A DNA stretch of 64,000 nt, from the NCBI GenBank assembly GCA_022009835.1, contig CP091726.1, positions 868,001 through 932,000 on the forward strand, in the 5' to 3' direction. Below the pieces are notes generated by a model. It was not told the origin of the DNA, made no database searches, and saw only the letters and a program-made list of their open reading frames with translations. Positions within the stretch are counted from its first letter, which is position 1; every line of letters starts with the position of its first letter. Both the position numbers and the translations under genes were made by a program. Below are positions 19,809-28,653 of this stretch, in pieces. The stretch comes from Bacilli bacterium (GTDB lineage Bacteria; Bacillota_I; Bacilli_A; RF39; UBA660).

Positions 19809-21348
19809 TTAACCTCCTATACCAAACCTATATAGCATATATCCAATTCCAACTGCTATACCAATAACAAATGTAACAATCGAAACGAGTAATAGTGTAT
19901 CAGTAAATCCGCTAGATGAATTGTGATTATTATTGTCTTTCGTTAATACTCTTGCTTGTCCTATATTTTGAGAATATGTTTTTTCACCAGATTTAGTTTG
20001 TTGAAAACTAGTAATATGTTCTTCAATTCTTAGGTGCTTTTGTGATTCTCTTTTGTTGTTGATTGTTGTTGTGTCATTTGAGTAACCATATTTGAATATT
20101 CGTGTTTGGTTTCACAACCTATATTCATAGCATTAACAACATTATTTTTTGCACTTTCTATTGCTCTTTGTTGATTTGCAAGAACTTGGTTTGTTTCATT
20201 AATTACTTGTTTTTTTCTTTCAAATTTTCCTTTTTTATCTTTTAGTGATAATTCTTGGGAATCGTAAATAGTTGATATTTCTTCGACTGTTGACTTATCT
20301 TTTTTATCTGCTTCATAAACACAACTTTGCGTAACTTCATTTTAAAGAAGTACCGATTGCAACTGCTAAACTTTCTGAATCAAGACCATCTTCAACACTG
20401 CCTAAAGTACCATTTACAATTTGACTTATCATGTGAGTTTCAAAAGTTAAAGCACTTTCTTGATGAGTTCTATATGCTTCTTGTAGTTTTGGATTATTTC
20501 TGTCTTGCTACAACTGGGTTATAACTTTCTCGAATTAATTTATCACCAACTAATTGTTCTACATTGCCAATAAGTTGTTGTGCTTGACCGATATTTTTTT
20601 AAATGCACTTAAATCATGAGCATCAACACCCTTTTAAAAACTTGTAGTCCATCAATTTCAGAAGCGACTTTCCAAAAAAAGTAGGATGTGGATATTTTTA
20701 AATTTCCATCTGATAAAATTTGATTATTTAATGCGGGAGACAAGTTAATTTCTATTGGTATTCCCATATCTCTAGCTTTTTTTCACATATAATTTGACTA
20801 GCAAGTATTGCATTTTTCATCAAATAATTTTTCTATCTTCTTCTGAAACTATTGTATCTCTAAATTCCATAAAATAATCTGGATGGGCTACAATATCAAA
20901 TATACCACTTTCTATTGCTTTACTAACCATGTTAGCATATTCAATAGGATAATTTGGATTATTTTTTTGATGGTACATTTTTGAAGTCCACGAGTTATAA
21001 AATGTTGACCTAAAATCATATAATCAACTTTATCTCTCATTTCACCTAAAAAAATGCTTCTCTCATAGGATCAAATTCCGCTTCAAATCCTGCTAATATT
21101 GTCATATCTGGATTTTTCTTGTTTCATTTTTATTTATTGATGCAATATAATCATCAACTTCAGATAATAGCATCCTATGATCTTCATCTGGCAATATTAA
21201 ATCCGGATTAGGTATATGTTCACTAAAACCTAACATTGAAATTCCCATGCTTTTTGCTACTTGTAGCATTTCTTCATCACTAGCATATTCAGAATGACCA
21301 GACCTATATGTATGAGTATGATAATTAAAGTTTTGTTTAAAAAAACAT
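19809..21348 (-). CDS. PHP-domain phosphoesterase fused to a coiled-coil and C-terminal membrane helix
   Basis: About 510 residues. The N-terminus is a histidinol-phosphatase-type PHP domain: 'NYHTHTYRSGHSEYASDEEM' (HxH motif), 'SMGISMLGFSEHIPNP' (second His), 'ILAGFEAEFDP' (Glu), 'DYMILGQHFI' (His) and 'FDIVAHPDYFMEF' (His-Pro-Asp); 'GVDAHDLSAFKNIG' gives the last metal ligands. The C-terminal 200 residues are helical ('ALTFETHMISQIVNGTLGSV', 'QVINETNQVLANQQRAIESA') and end in one membrane span ('TLLLVSIVTFVIGIAVGIGY'). This combination is unusual; stand-alone PHP phosphatases end after the metal ligands. The ATG at 21,348 follows the nucleotidyltransferase stop. Frame changes at many A/T runs. 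Confidence 0.68.
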
Positions 21349-21356
21349 TAACCTTG

Positions 21357-22138
21357 TTATGTTCTATTCTGCTGATTTTTAGATAGTTCATTAATTCGTT
21401 CCAATTTACTCTTATCAATTCTTTCTTCCATAAACATAATATCAGCTAAATCTTTATCTTTTTTTGTATAACTTTTTAGTTTATAAACATATTCGGGTGG
21501 GGTAATAAATAGTTTTTGTCCTCTAAAATCAACTTCTTCACGACCGAATATTTCATTTGCTAGTTCTGGACTTATAATATCACATCTACAACAAGGCGAA
21601 TTATTTTTCATCATGATAATAACCTTTATTAATTATTGTTCCATCTAGTTTTTCTTTCAAAACAAAAATGCTCCAATGTGAAAAATCCGATCCATCTAAT
21701 GTAGCGATTACTTCGTGTTCTCCGGCTGGAATTCCATTTTTTTAAAAACTCTTGGAGAATTTAATCTATTATCTTGAAAATGCAAGCCCATTTCTTCACA
21801 TATCTTTTTTTAAACTTAACAATATCATCTTCATTTAAGTTAATATCAATATCATCATGTGTTCTACTAGATTCTACACCATATTTAATATAGGCACATA
21901 AAGCTCCTGCTAATTGATAATCTATTTTAGCTTCATTTAATTTTTTTACTAACATTTCTAATCTGTCATATATTTCTGTATGATTGCTTTTAACTAATTC
22001 AGGATCAAATCTTTTTCTTTGTTCTTCATTATAATTTGCAATAACAGTTTGTGCCAAAGAGTTTATTTTTTTTACTATTTCTTCATAAGAGTCATCAGAA
22101 TTTCTAAACATTTCAATAGCTCTTGATATTTTTTTCAT
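21357..22138 (-). CDS. Nucleotidyltransferase-like protein (ICE cargo)
   Basis: About 260 residues in two pieces joined near 21,660-21,800. N-terminal helices 'SRAIEMFRNSDDSYEEIVKK', then 'AKIDYQLAGALCAYIKYGVE' and 'SSRTHDDIDINLNEDDI': the G-x(6)-Y ... R-THDDIDI pattern is the catalytic part (two Asp on one strand) of small nucleotidyltransferases such as the LinA/AbiEii kind. The C-terminus 'LFITPPEYVYKLKSYTKKDK', 'DLADIMFMEERID' is also typical. Substrate unknown: antibiotic, nucleotide or tRNA modification are all possible. First gene of the minus-strand run feeding the PHP gene. Confidence 0.65.
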
Positions 22139-22332
22139 TACTCATTAGTCCGTTATATTGCTTATTAATTTGTTCTGATATTGTCATAATATAATTTTTC
22201 TACCATTTTTGTTTTTTTCTTCCACGACATTACACCTCCCATAGAATATAAACTTATTTGTTGTTTCATATATTTAATTACAAACTTATTATTTTTACTT
22301 TTTATCTAATCGAGTTTTTATATTTTTCAATA

Positions 22333-22961
22333 TTAATTAATTTCTTTTTCATTATCAAATTGCAATTTGAATGTTTCGCAATAATCGAGATGTCCTACAA
22401 AAAAATATTCTATTTTTTTAAAACTATATCTTAACTTATCGTCTAAAAATATCAATATTACACCATTTTTTTAAGTAAATATGATATAGCTGTTCCGTGG
22501 CTGACTATGGCAATTTTTTTGTTTTGATTATCATCTAAAAATTTTTCATAATAGTAGAGTACATCCTGTCTCTAACTTCTTTTTTTGATTTTTCGCCATT
22601 ATTTAGTTTAAATTCTTCATCAAAAAAATTGTTTTTCTCTCAAAAATTTTTCTGGTAATTCATTCCAAGAGTTAATACCAAATTTTTCTCACCCAAATCA
22701 CTAATAACATTAATTTCTATATCATTTTTTTAACAGATAAATATTTTTGCTGTTTGTATTGTTCTTACATAATTTGATGAAAAACAGTACATCAATATTT
22801 TTCAAATTCTTTTTTTATTTAGTTTTTTTCTTTCGCTATTTGTTCTCCGTCAATTGAAAGAGATGACTTTTTCATTTTTGGATTTGCAAGTTATCATTAT
22901 TAAAAAGTGTTATTAACTTTTTAATGGTTTTGGAATGTCTAATTAAATAAATAGTTGTCAT
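22333..22961 (-). CDS. Histidine phosphatase (phosphoglycerate mutase-like), copy 1
   Basis: Starts MTTIYLIRHSKTIKKLITLF at 22,961 behind GAGAGGTG. The RHS (variant of RHG) motif holds the phospho-accepting His at residue ~9; 'SLSIDGEQIAKEK', 'NYVRTIQTAKIF' (Arg clamp with S-N-Y-x-R) and 'KKIAIVSHGTAISYLLK' (second catalytic His) complete the fold. About 205 residues, interrupted by seven or more homopolymer frame changes. The family removes phosphate from small molecules or proteins; here it lies with HIT, NUDIX and a second histidine phosphatase, suggesting nucleotide or sugar-phosphate turnover. Confidence 0.75.
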
Positions 22962-23087
22962 ATCGAAACACCTCTCAATTCTACAATATAATTATACCAT
23001 ATTTTTTTAAAAATTCTTTTTATGTTGCTTGACACATTTGACATTTTTTTATTGTATAAAGTTTAATAATCTAACAATCAATAACTT

Positions 23088-23385
23088 CATCTGTCAAAAG
23101 CAATTAAATCAATTTCTTCTTCTAAACTTTTTAAAACAATTAAATATTTCTTTATTAATGTCTTCTATTTTTTTGTTATATTCTATTATTTTTTTCTTCT
23201 GAAAAAAATAAAGGTTTATTTTTCAATTAAGTGCTTTTTTTGTAATTCACATACTTTTAAATTTTAGTGCATATAATATTAAGCCAATTTTTTTAGCTTC
23301 TTCATTTAGAAATTTTTAAAGATAAATCTATAATTTTATTCATTACTTTATTGCAATCATTTTTAGTTGTAGTAGTATTATTCAT
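23088..23385 (-). CDS. Small helical protein controlled by the palindromic operator
   Basis: About 95 residues, not recognised. Starts MNNTTTTKNDCNKVMNKIID at 23,385 behind TTAGGAG. Several frame changes; the parts read as amphipathic helices ('KIGLILYALKFK', 'NNRIYNKKIEDINKEIFN', 'SLEEEIDLIAFDR'). Its ribosome binding site directly adjoins the 22-bp palindrome, which itself follows a TATAAT -10 box, so the gene is probably under operator control. Could be a regulator or antitoxin-like protein; no evidence beyond context. Confidence 0.4.
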
Positions 23386-23398
23386 ATAACACGCTCCT

Positions 23399-23420
23399 AA
23401 TTAGTCTTGCAAGACTAATT
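23399..23420. promoter_or_regulatory. 22-bp perfect palindrome, operator copy 1
   Basis: Half-site AATTAGTCTTG and its exact inverse. On the minus strand it lies between a TATAAT -10 box (about 23,424-23,429) and the ribosome binding site of the small gene at 23,385, i.e. over the transcription start. The identical 22 bp occur at 44,758-44,779. Confidence 0.75.
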
Positions 23421-23478
23421 ATATTATACCATAGATTTTAACAATTAAAAAAAGAACTTCAAAAATTTGTTCCTTTTT

Positions 23479-24148
23479 TTATAGTTCTATATATTCAACA
23501 TTTTTCAATATTTTTTTATTTTTCATCAAAAAAAACAATTTTATAAATGCTAGGGTTTTTTTAGGTGTACCACTTAAAAATAACATTATTTTTTTAAACT
23601 GAATATTAAATGTCTTACCATCAAAAATCAAATTTATCACAAATTGTTTGTAGATAGGATAACAGTATAATTCCGTGTAATACAATTACTATTTTTATTG
23701 TTTTTTTATTAGTATTTAATAAATCGTTTATGAATGCTTTTAAATCTTTTTATCAACATCATTTAAAGATTCACCATTATTAATTTTTAAATAATTTGTT
23801 CTCAAATGAAATCTTGTTAAAATCAGATGGCAAATCGTTTATTTTTTTCAACACCAAATTCTCTTTCATCAATTCTTTTTATCCAAATTGATTTTTAATA
23901 TCATTTTTTTCTGATAAATATTTTTGCTGTTCCTATTGCTCTAAATGAATTACTCGCATAGATTTTATCAATATTATTTAATTCTTTCACATTACATAGT
24001 TTTTTTGGCATTTTTCTTCACCGGCAACAGATAAAATCATATTTTTTTATTGTATTCAGCCCAAGAAATATTTTTTTATAATCTGAATAGTTTTTCTATA
24101 TCAACAAAAAGGGCCAGAATGTCTTATTAAATAAATTGTTGTTTTCAT
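23479..24148 (-). CDS. Histidine phosphatase (phosphoglycerate mutase-like), copy 2
   Basis: Starts MKTTIYLIRHSGPFVDIEKL at 24,148; RHS catalytic motif, 'ILSVAGEEKCQK', 'KINNGESLNDVDKKI' and a C-terminal half ending at 23,479 (KNKKILKNVEYIEL). Same architecture as the gene at 22,333-22,961 and clearly a diverged paralogue (both have 'TTIYLIRHS' and 'LNNGES/EKS' blocks). The second His motif falls in a stretch with many frame changes and is not readable. The downstream hairpin with a T-run (23,440-23,477) would end transcription. Confidence 0.68.
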
Positions 24149-24197
24149 TTTTTTATCACCAAAACTTTCTTTTTATTTTTATTAACATTTTTAATTG

Positions 24198-24652
24198 CTA
24201 GTTATATTTCATAAATTCTTTTTTTCATCATTTCAAATATTTTTTTAATTTTTTTCTTCTTTAGTAAAAAAATATCTTTTTGACTTTTGAACTTGCTTAA
24301 GGACCATTTCCAAAAAAATTATATCCGAAATGTTTATCTTTATATACTTTATTAAATAGTTTTTAATTCATTTTTTTATATCTTGGTATAAAGTGAAAAT
24401 GAACGTGTGGTTTTTTTCATTATCTCGGTAAGCATTATTCATTAAACAAGCAAAATTAAACATAGTAGCATTAAATATTTTTTTAGAAACTCTTTCTAAT
24501 TCTTTTTTTCTAACTTTCCCAATTCAATCCAATCATCAGTAGTTAGCTCGCTTAGACTTTCTTTATTGCAAGAAATAATACAATCGCCAACAAACTCTTG
24601 ACACCAGTCTACAAATACAACTTCCCAATTATCACTCTTATATAAAAATCAT
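24198..24652 (-). CDS. HIT-family hydrolase
   Basis: About 150 residues. 'NWEVVFVDWCQEFVGDCIIS' and 'CNKESLSELTTDDWIELGKL' form the N-terminal sheet, and 'RDNEKPHVHFHFIPRYKNE' gives the histidine triad HxHxH (written HVHFHF). The C-terminus 'DKHFGYNFxxxxxSKFKSQK' is typical of a Bacillota subgroup. HIT proteins split nucleoside phosphates or phosphoramidates. The ATG at 24,652 sits behind GGAGGTG and overlaps the end of the NUDIX gene, so the two are co-translated. Confidence 0.78.
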
Positions 24653-24653
24653 A

Positions 24654-25131
24654 TTACACCTCCGTTTTTTTCAATAATATGTTCTAATTTTTTTCCGACT
24701 TAATTAATTTAATTGTTGATTCTGGATATACCTTATAACTGTTTAGTTTTTTTCTATATCAACCCAATAAAAAAATATTGATTGTTATTGTCTTTACAAA
24801 CAAATTTATTAGTATTAATAATACCTTTATAAACACCTTTATAACAAAAAAAGTATATTGCATTATTTTAATACTTCTTCTTATTACAAAGTTTTCTTGT
24901 ATAGAACAAAGAGTGAAGTCAATATCATATCCTAATTTTTCCATTACTTCTCGTTTAATAGCAGTTAGACTATCTTCGTACAATTCAATTCTTCCACCGG
25001 GTAATAAAAAAAGTAATCTCTACCATCTTCAACCTTAAATAATAAAAATTTTATTCTTCTTTTTCGTTTAGAATAATAGCTGACGCTCTAGCATTAAATC
25101 TATAATTATTTTTTCAAAAATCAATATTCAT
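24654..25131 (-). CDS. NUDIX hydrolase
   Basis: About 155 residues starting MNIDF at 25,131. 'RFNARASAIILNEKEE' opens the fold and 'LLPGGRIELYEDSLTAIKRE' plus 'VMEKLGYDIDF' give the Nudix box GxxxxxExxxxxxxREVxEKxG (the middle residues of RE-x-x-E-K vary: REVMEKLG). It hydrolyses nucleoside diphosphates linked to another group; actual substrate unknown. 'YFFWVDIEKLNSYKVYPES' near the end fits the family. Located between the XRE regulator and the HIT gene, same direction. Frame changes near 25,110, 25,010 and 24,830. Confidence 0.8.
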
Positions 25132-25211
25132 TTTCGTACTTCCTTTTTACTTTCAGATATAACAATTCTCAAATTATATATAGTTTAATTATAACATAAA
25201 TTTTAGCAATT

Positions 25212-25240
25212 AAAAAAAGAACTTAATCAAAAAGTTCTAA
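25212..25240 (-). terminator. Terminator of the XRE regulator gene
   Basis: AGAACTT / AAGTTCT stem with a T-run on the minus strand, overlapping the regulator stop codon. Confidence 0.75.
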
Positions 25241-25507
25241 TCTTCCAAATCAATATCATCAAATACAGGGTCGTCAAAAAAATCTTTTAATTTAAGTCCA
25301 AATCCATTACTTATTCTAGCAATAGTTAGCATTTTTGGATTTTTACTTCTACCGTCAGTTAAGTGTTGAGCTGTGCTTTGAGTTATATAACTTAAACTTG
25401 CTAATTTGTTTGTTGATATATTATCAGATTTATTTAATTTGTATGCTAACTCTTTATCATTACATAAATCGTTAATTCTTTTTAGCAATCGCGTCATTTA
25501 TCTTCAT
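25237..25507 (-). CDS. XRE-family HTH transcriptional regulator
   Basis: About 90 residues: MKINDAIAK (start at 25,507 behind GGAGG, one frame change) then RINDLCNDKELAYKLN, 'NKLASLSYITQSTAQHLTDG' (helix-turn-helix: LASLSYIT-QSTAQHL), 'KNPKMLTIARISNGFGLKLK' and the acidic tail DFFDDPVFDDIDLED. This is the Cro/CI-type layout. It sits at the divide between minus-strand cargo and plus-strand transfer genes, next to a near-copy and a half-copy of the 22-bp palindrome, so it is the best candidate for the protein that binds all copies and controls both arms. Confidence 0.85.
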
Positions 25508-25563
25508 AATTACCTCCACCTATAATAATTTTTAATTGTTAATCCTTTGAAACTGTTAATCAC

Positions 25564-25594
25564 GCAAGACTAAATTAGTATTGCAAGACTATGT
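25564..25594. promoter_or_regulatory. Palindromic operator copy 3 (near-match) with extra half-site
   Basis: 25,573-25,594 matches the 22-bp palindrome at 19 positions (AATTAGTATTGCAAGACTAT); a further half-site GCAAGACTAA precedes it at 25,565. It lies about 65 nt upstream of the XRE gene start, in the regulator's own control region. Confidence 0.6.
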
Positions 25595-25738
25595 TTTTTG
25601 TGCCGAAAAAATATCTATGCCTGTCAATATATTATTATTACCAAAAAGTATCTTTTTTTATTAACTCTAATGTTTACAAGTGTTTACGAGATTTTAACAA
25701 GACATTTTTATCGCTTTTTTTAAGACAAATTATCCTTA

Positions 25739-25766
25739 TTGACTATAAACAAAGCTATGATATAAT
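25739..25766 (+). promoter_or_regulatory. Promoter for the transfer arm
   Basis: TTGACT, 16-nt spacer, TATAAT (GATATAAT) on the plus strand, the first good promoter after the divergent regulator; it would read through the leader into 26,307. Confidence 0.65.
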
Positions 25767-26007
25767 TATGTTAAGATATGAAATAAATGTATCCAGAGAG
25801 ACATTATTTTTCAAATATCAACTGAAATACTTTGATGTTTGAAGTAATGTTTTTTTCATATCTAAATATCAATTTTTTTAATTGTTTCAGTCATTTTTTT
25901 CTTGATTTTTTTCAAGCAAAATTCATTGAAAAACACTTGATTTTTTTGGTAGATTTTTGGTATATCATAGTCAACAATTAATTTAATTTTTTTGATTTAT
26001 GATGTTG

Positions 26008-26076
26008 AGGAAGTAGTACGTATCCTTTGTTTTTGGTTATTTCTATGACCTTAACACGCACTGCTTCCTTTTCAAT
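26008..26076 (+). terminator. Leader hairpin 1 (terminator-like)
   Basis: GGAAGTAGTACG pairs with CGCACTGCTTCC over 12 positions with one wobble and one mismatch; a TTTTC follows. The loop is long (about 40 nt), so the fold could compete with others. Confidence 0.45.
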
Positions 26077-26094
26077 TAAAGGGGGATTGGATAT

Positions 26095-26130
26095 ATGGTT
26101 GCATTTTTCTTACATTTATTATCAAGCTAA
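26095..26130 (+). CDS. Candidate 11-residue leader peptide
   Basis: ATG at 26,095 with a strong AAAGGGGG site 11 nt upstream; the frame reads MVAFFLHLLSS and stops. It stands between two terminator-like hairpins. A leader peptide for translational control of attenuation is the natural reading, but the frame could be chance. Confidence 0.35.
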   Translation: MVAFFLHLLSS

Positions 26131-26217
26131 CTTATTTAGTAAAAAAATAAAAAAATGTAGGGTTTGTTTCCCCAAAATTTCCTGTTAATAAATCAAGTAA
26201 TAAAAATATTGATATTT

Positions 26218-26269
26218 AGAGCAATGGGTATTAGTAAGACTTTGTCTTTCGCTATCTGTTGCTCTTTTT
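26218..26269 (+). terminator. Leader hairpin 2 (candidate attenuator)
   Basis: AGAGCAA / TTGCTCT closing stem, inner AAGAC-TTT-GTCTT stem, then TTTTT. It lies 40 nt before the start of the first transfer-arm gene. Confidence 0.55.
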
Positions 26270-26306
26270 ACTTTGGATACACATTTAGATCAGGGGGAAT
26301 GAGTAT

Positions 26307-26770
26307 ATGAAGAACACACTTTTAGGAAAGGACGAACTATTAATGTATGATTATGTTAAACTTAAAAAAACATAATCACGGATATTTTTTTAAGTTATTT
26401 AAGTATCTAAAAAGAACTGATGACAAAAATTTCTTTACCGAAAATAACAGCTGACTATCGTGTAAGGTACGAGACAATTTGTACCTATTAATAATTCGGT
26501 TGTAGAAAACTGCGTATTAAGAAATATGATGTTAGAAACAAAAACTTGAAAATAGAAGAAAAAAAGATTATTGTCTAAAAATAACTTTAGCTTTAAGAAA
26601 GCTTAATGATATTGAATTACAAGTATTTGATCTTACTTTTTTACAAATGTAAAGATGAAGATGAAATTATGGATATAATATCTTATGGTAAAGATAAAGT
26701 TAGGTATATCAAAAAAAGTGCTTGTATCAAATTCGTATCCGCTCTTGGTCTTGATGATAGGTGTTTTTAA
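26307..26770 (+). CDS. Sigma-factor-like / ArpU-like regulatory protein
   Basis: About 150 residues with several frame changes: MKNTLLGKDELLMYDYVKLK, 'YLKRTDDKNFFTENN', 'ALRKLNDIELQVFDLTFYKC' and the C-terminus 'DIISYGKDKVRYIKKSACIK' / 'FVSALGLDD'. The final part (DELQVFxxxFY ... GKDKVRYIKKSACIKF) resembles region 4 of small sigma-like activators (ArpU/RinA type). The start uses ATG 26,307 behind GGGGGAATGAG. As the first gene of the transfer arm after an attenuator, a role in switching transfer on is plausible but inferred. Confidence 0.5.
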
Positions 26771-26772
26771 AT

Positions 26773-26798
26773 AAGGTGTCGCAAGTGGCACTTTTTTA
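26773..26798 (+). terminator. Terminator after the sigma-like gene
   Basis: GTGTC / GGCAC stem with a GCAAGT loop and six T directly after the stop codon. Confidence 0.6.
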
Positions 26799-26865
26799 AT
26801 GCACTAATTTAGATTGGAGGTGTTAGAAAAAAATTAAAGTACTGACTTAAAAAGAATTAAGGGGG

Positions 26866-27016
26866 TTGGTTTTTTTATAAATATAGTTAGAATCATAATT
26901 AATATCTTTGAAGAAAGCACATATAGAAAATATTGACTAAACTATTTAATTTTTATGAATTACAACAAAACAAAAAAATATATTAAAAAAAATTTAGTAA
27001 ACTTATAAATTTTTAA
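26866..27016 (+). CDS. Small basic hypothetical protein
   Basis: TTG at 26,866 directly behind AAGGGGG; reading across three frame changes gives 'FINIVRIIINIFEESTYRKY' and 'KLFNFYELQQNKKIY' to a TAA at 27,016 (about 50 residues). Not recognised. The ribosome binding site is the main support. Confidence 0.35.
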
Positions 27017-27034
27017 AGGGGGTTATATAATTAA

Positions 27035-27282
27035 ATGGATAGTATTTTTAAATGATATTCTGCGTCTAATTGGGGACGCAACTAATTACTTAAAAAAATG
27101 TTCGTGGCTGGTGCTACGGGCTTTTTTTGTTTTTAAAAAGATTGCATTATGTATATGGTCTCATCAGAAGATCATCAAAAAGCTGCTTCACTTCGTAAGA
27201 TACGTACAACACTAATAGCTGGTGTATGTGTTTTTTTGTTGTAGTTCAATTTGTTAATTGGCTTCTAGCTTACTTCAAATAA
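27035..27282 (+). CDS. VirB2-like T4SS pilin / two-helix membrane protein
   Basis: About 82 residues: MDSIFNDILRLIGDATNYLK, a first hydrophobic helix (interrupted by a frame change near 27,100: 'GWCYGLFVFFKIALCI'), a polar loop 'SSEDHQKAASLRKIRTTLIA' and a second helix 'AGVCVFFVVVQFVNWLLAYF'. The two-helix hairpin with a basic loop (SSEDHQKAASLRKIRT) is the layout of Gram-positive VirB2/Maff2-type conjugation pilins. Start behind AAAGGGGG. First structural gene of the transfer arm, which fits. Confidence 0.6.
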
Positions 27283-27289
27283 AAAAATT

Positions 27290-27549
27290 ATGGATCAATA
27301 CAAACTTGTAAAAAGAAATTATAAAAAAACTTGTCAGTACTTTAAGATAGTAGAAAGAGATATTGATAACTACTTTGTTGAAAAAAAGATAATCGACGGT
27401 TTTAGATGATATTATCTTTGTAGAAAATTTACTTAACATATTTTTATAAAAAATGAAATTAAAAAGATATAGAAATTCTTTAGATCAAAAATAGATTAAA
27501 GAAACTTCTAATAGAATTAGAAAAAAATAAGATTAAATTTAGAATTTAA
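27290..27549 (+). CDS. Charged helical hypothetical protein
   Basis: About 85 residues, not recognised. MDQYKLVKRNYKKTCQYFKI, 'VERDIDNYFVEKKI', then after frame changes 'VLDDIIFVENLLNIFL' and basic residues to TAA at 27,549. Lysine-rich, no Cys pair or motif. Lies between the pilin and ssb genes. Confidence 0.4.
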
Positions 27550-27561
27550 GGGGGTATGCGA

Positions 27562-27891
27562 ATGATGAATCAATCTTTAATTATTGGTAGAATTGTTAAT
27601 GATCCAGAACTTAAAGAAACTGAAAAAAAGGAAAAGTATCAAATATTACACTAGCGGTCCAAAGACCATTTAAAAATGCTAATGGCGAATATGAAACAGA
27701 CTTCTTCCCAGTTGCAATATGGAATGGCATTGCTGAAACTACATCACAATATTGTCGCAAAGGGCGATTTAATTGGTGTCAAAGGTAGATTGCAAAGTAA
27801 AGATAATGTTATTTCTATAATTGCTGAAAGGATAACTTTTTTATCTTCAAAGTCAATAAAAGATGACATTTCAACAGAAAAAAAGAATTAA
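27562..27891 (+). CDS. ssb: Single-stranded DNA-binding protein (ICE-encoded)
   Basis: OB-fold SSB of about 108 residues: MMNQSLIIGRIVNDPELKET, 'SNITLAVQRPFKNANGEYET', 'DFFPVAIWNGIAETTSQYCR', 'KGDLIGVKGRLQSKDNVISI' and 'IAERITFLSSKS'. The 'LIGRIVNDPEL', 'FxPVxxWxxxAE' and 'KGxLIxVxGRLQ' blocks are SSB hallmarks. It lacks the long acidic C-tail, ending DDISTEKKN. One frame change near 27,630. AAGGGGG site precedes the ATG. ICE SSBs protect the transferred strand. Confidence 0.92.
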
Positions 27892-27930
27892 AAAAATATA
27901 AAAAAAATATAGAAATTTCATTTTTAGGCG

Positions 27931-27959
27931 CTGTATTTTTTTAAAAAGCGCGTTATAGT
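27931..27959 (+). promoter_or_regulatory. GC-marked promoter, copy A
   Basis: CTGTAT (27,931-27,936), 17-nt spacer ending in AGCGCGT, then TATAGT (27,954-27,959). Preceded by TTTAGGCG. GGCGCT and AGCGCG form an inverted repeat inside the promoter. Same pattern at 46,604 and 47,722. Confidence 0.6.
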
Positions 27960-27983
27960 GTTTGTAAAGAAAGGACGTGTCTT

Positions 27984-28585
27984 ATGTTAAGAAAAAAATT
28001 TTTTAAAAGTATTTTTTTAGTAATTGTTTTTTTATAGGTTTTTATAAGTGCTTATGTAAGGGGTATTCATTACAATAGTAATAAACTCAAAAGTTATAAA
28101 TCAGTAGCTCAAGAAAATATAGAAACAGTAAAACAAAATATTATTGACGAAGAATTAATATCATCTATAATAAATGATAATGAATCTAAAGAAGAAGTTA
28201 AAGAAAATAACACTTCAAATAACAAAGTAATAAATAATAAAAAAATGAAGAAATAAAAAATACTATTCCAGAACAAAAACAAGAATCCAATCAAAATGAA
28301 GAAATACAAATAAATAATATTTCAAAAAAAAATGAAACTAAAACAAATGATGTAATAGAACAAGTACCTGAAGTTGATGACGAATATAATAATCTAGTTA
28401 ATTTTTGTAGATTATAAAGCTGATGAATTTAACAAATGTCATACTGATAGTATTGATGTTGCTTTTATCTGATACAGATAATATTAGAAATACATCTTGT
28501 AAACAATTTGCATATAATGGTAAATTGGTTGGTTATAAAATACAAATTTTTTTATAACGACGGTACTTATAAATATTACAAATAA
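27984..28585 (+). CDS. Exported or membrane-anchored acidic protein, unknown
   Basis: About 195 residues. N-terminus MLRKKFFKSIFLVIVF is a single signal/anchor helix ('FLVIVFL*VFISAYVRGIHY', one frame change). A long acidic, Asn/Lys/Glu-rich spacer follows ('EELISSIINDNESKEEVKEN'), then a short compact end 'LVNFVDYKADEFNKCHTDSI', 'DNIRNTSCKQFAYNGKLVGY', 'KIQIFYNDGTYKYYK'. The two Cys (KCHT, SCKQ) could pair outside the cell. It has promoter copy A in front and a strong terminator behind, so it is a single-gene unit just before the adhesin. Confidence 0.5.
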
Positions 28586-28595
28586 AAATTTTTTT

Positions 28596-28628
28596 AAAGC
28601 GATCAATTAATTTTTGGTCGCTTTTTTT
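28596..28628 (+). terminator. Terminator between the anchored protein and the adhesin
   Basis: AAAGCGATC / GGTCGCTTT stem (one G-T) with a loop of 11 and a run of T. Confidence 0.85.
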
Positions 28629-28653
28629 ATATTAATTAAAGGGGAATGAAAAA

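Larger units (their letters stand above)
25595..26306 (+). promoter_or_regulatory. Long untranslated leader of the transfer operon (no ORF of size; contains promoter, hairpins, leader peptide)
   Basis: Over 700 nt without a substantial gene. Contents in order: promoter at 25,739; T-rich stretch with TTTTTTT runs 25,850-25,990; a 12-bp imperfect hairpin 26,008-26,072 followed by TTTTC; a 12-codon frame behind AAAGGGGG at 26,095; and a second hairpin with a U-run at 26,218-26,269. This arrangement suggests attenuation of the transfer operon, as known for Tn916-like elements. Confidence 0.5.
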
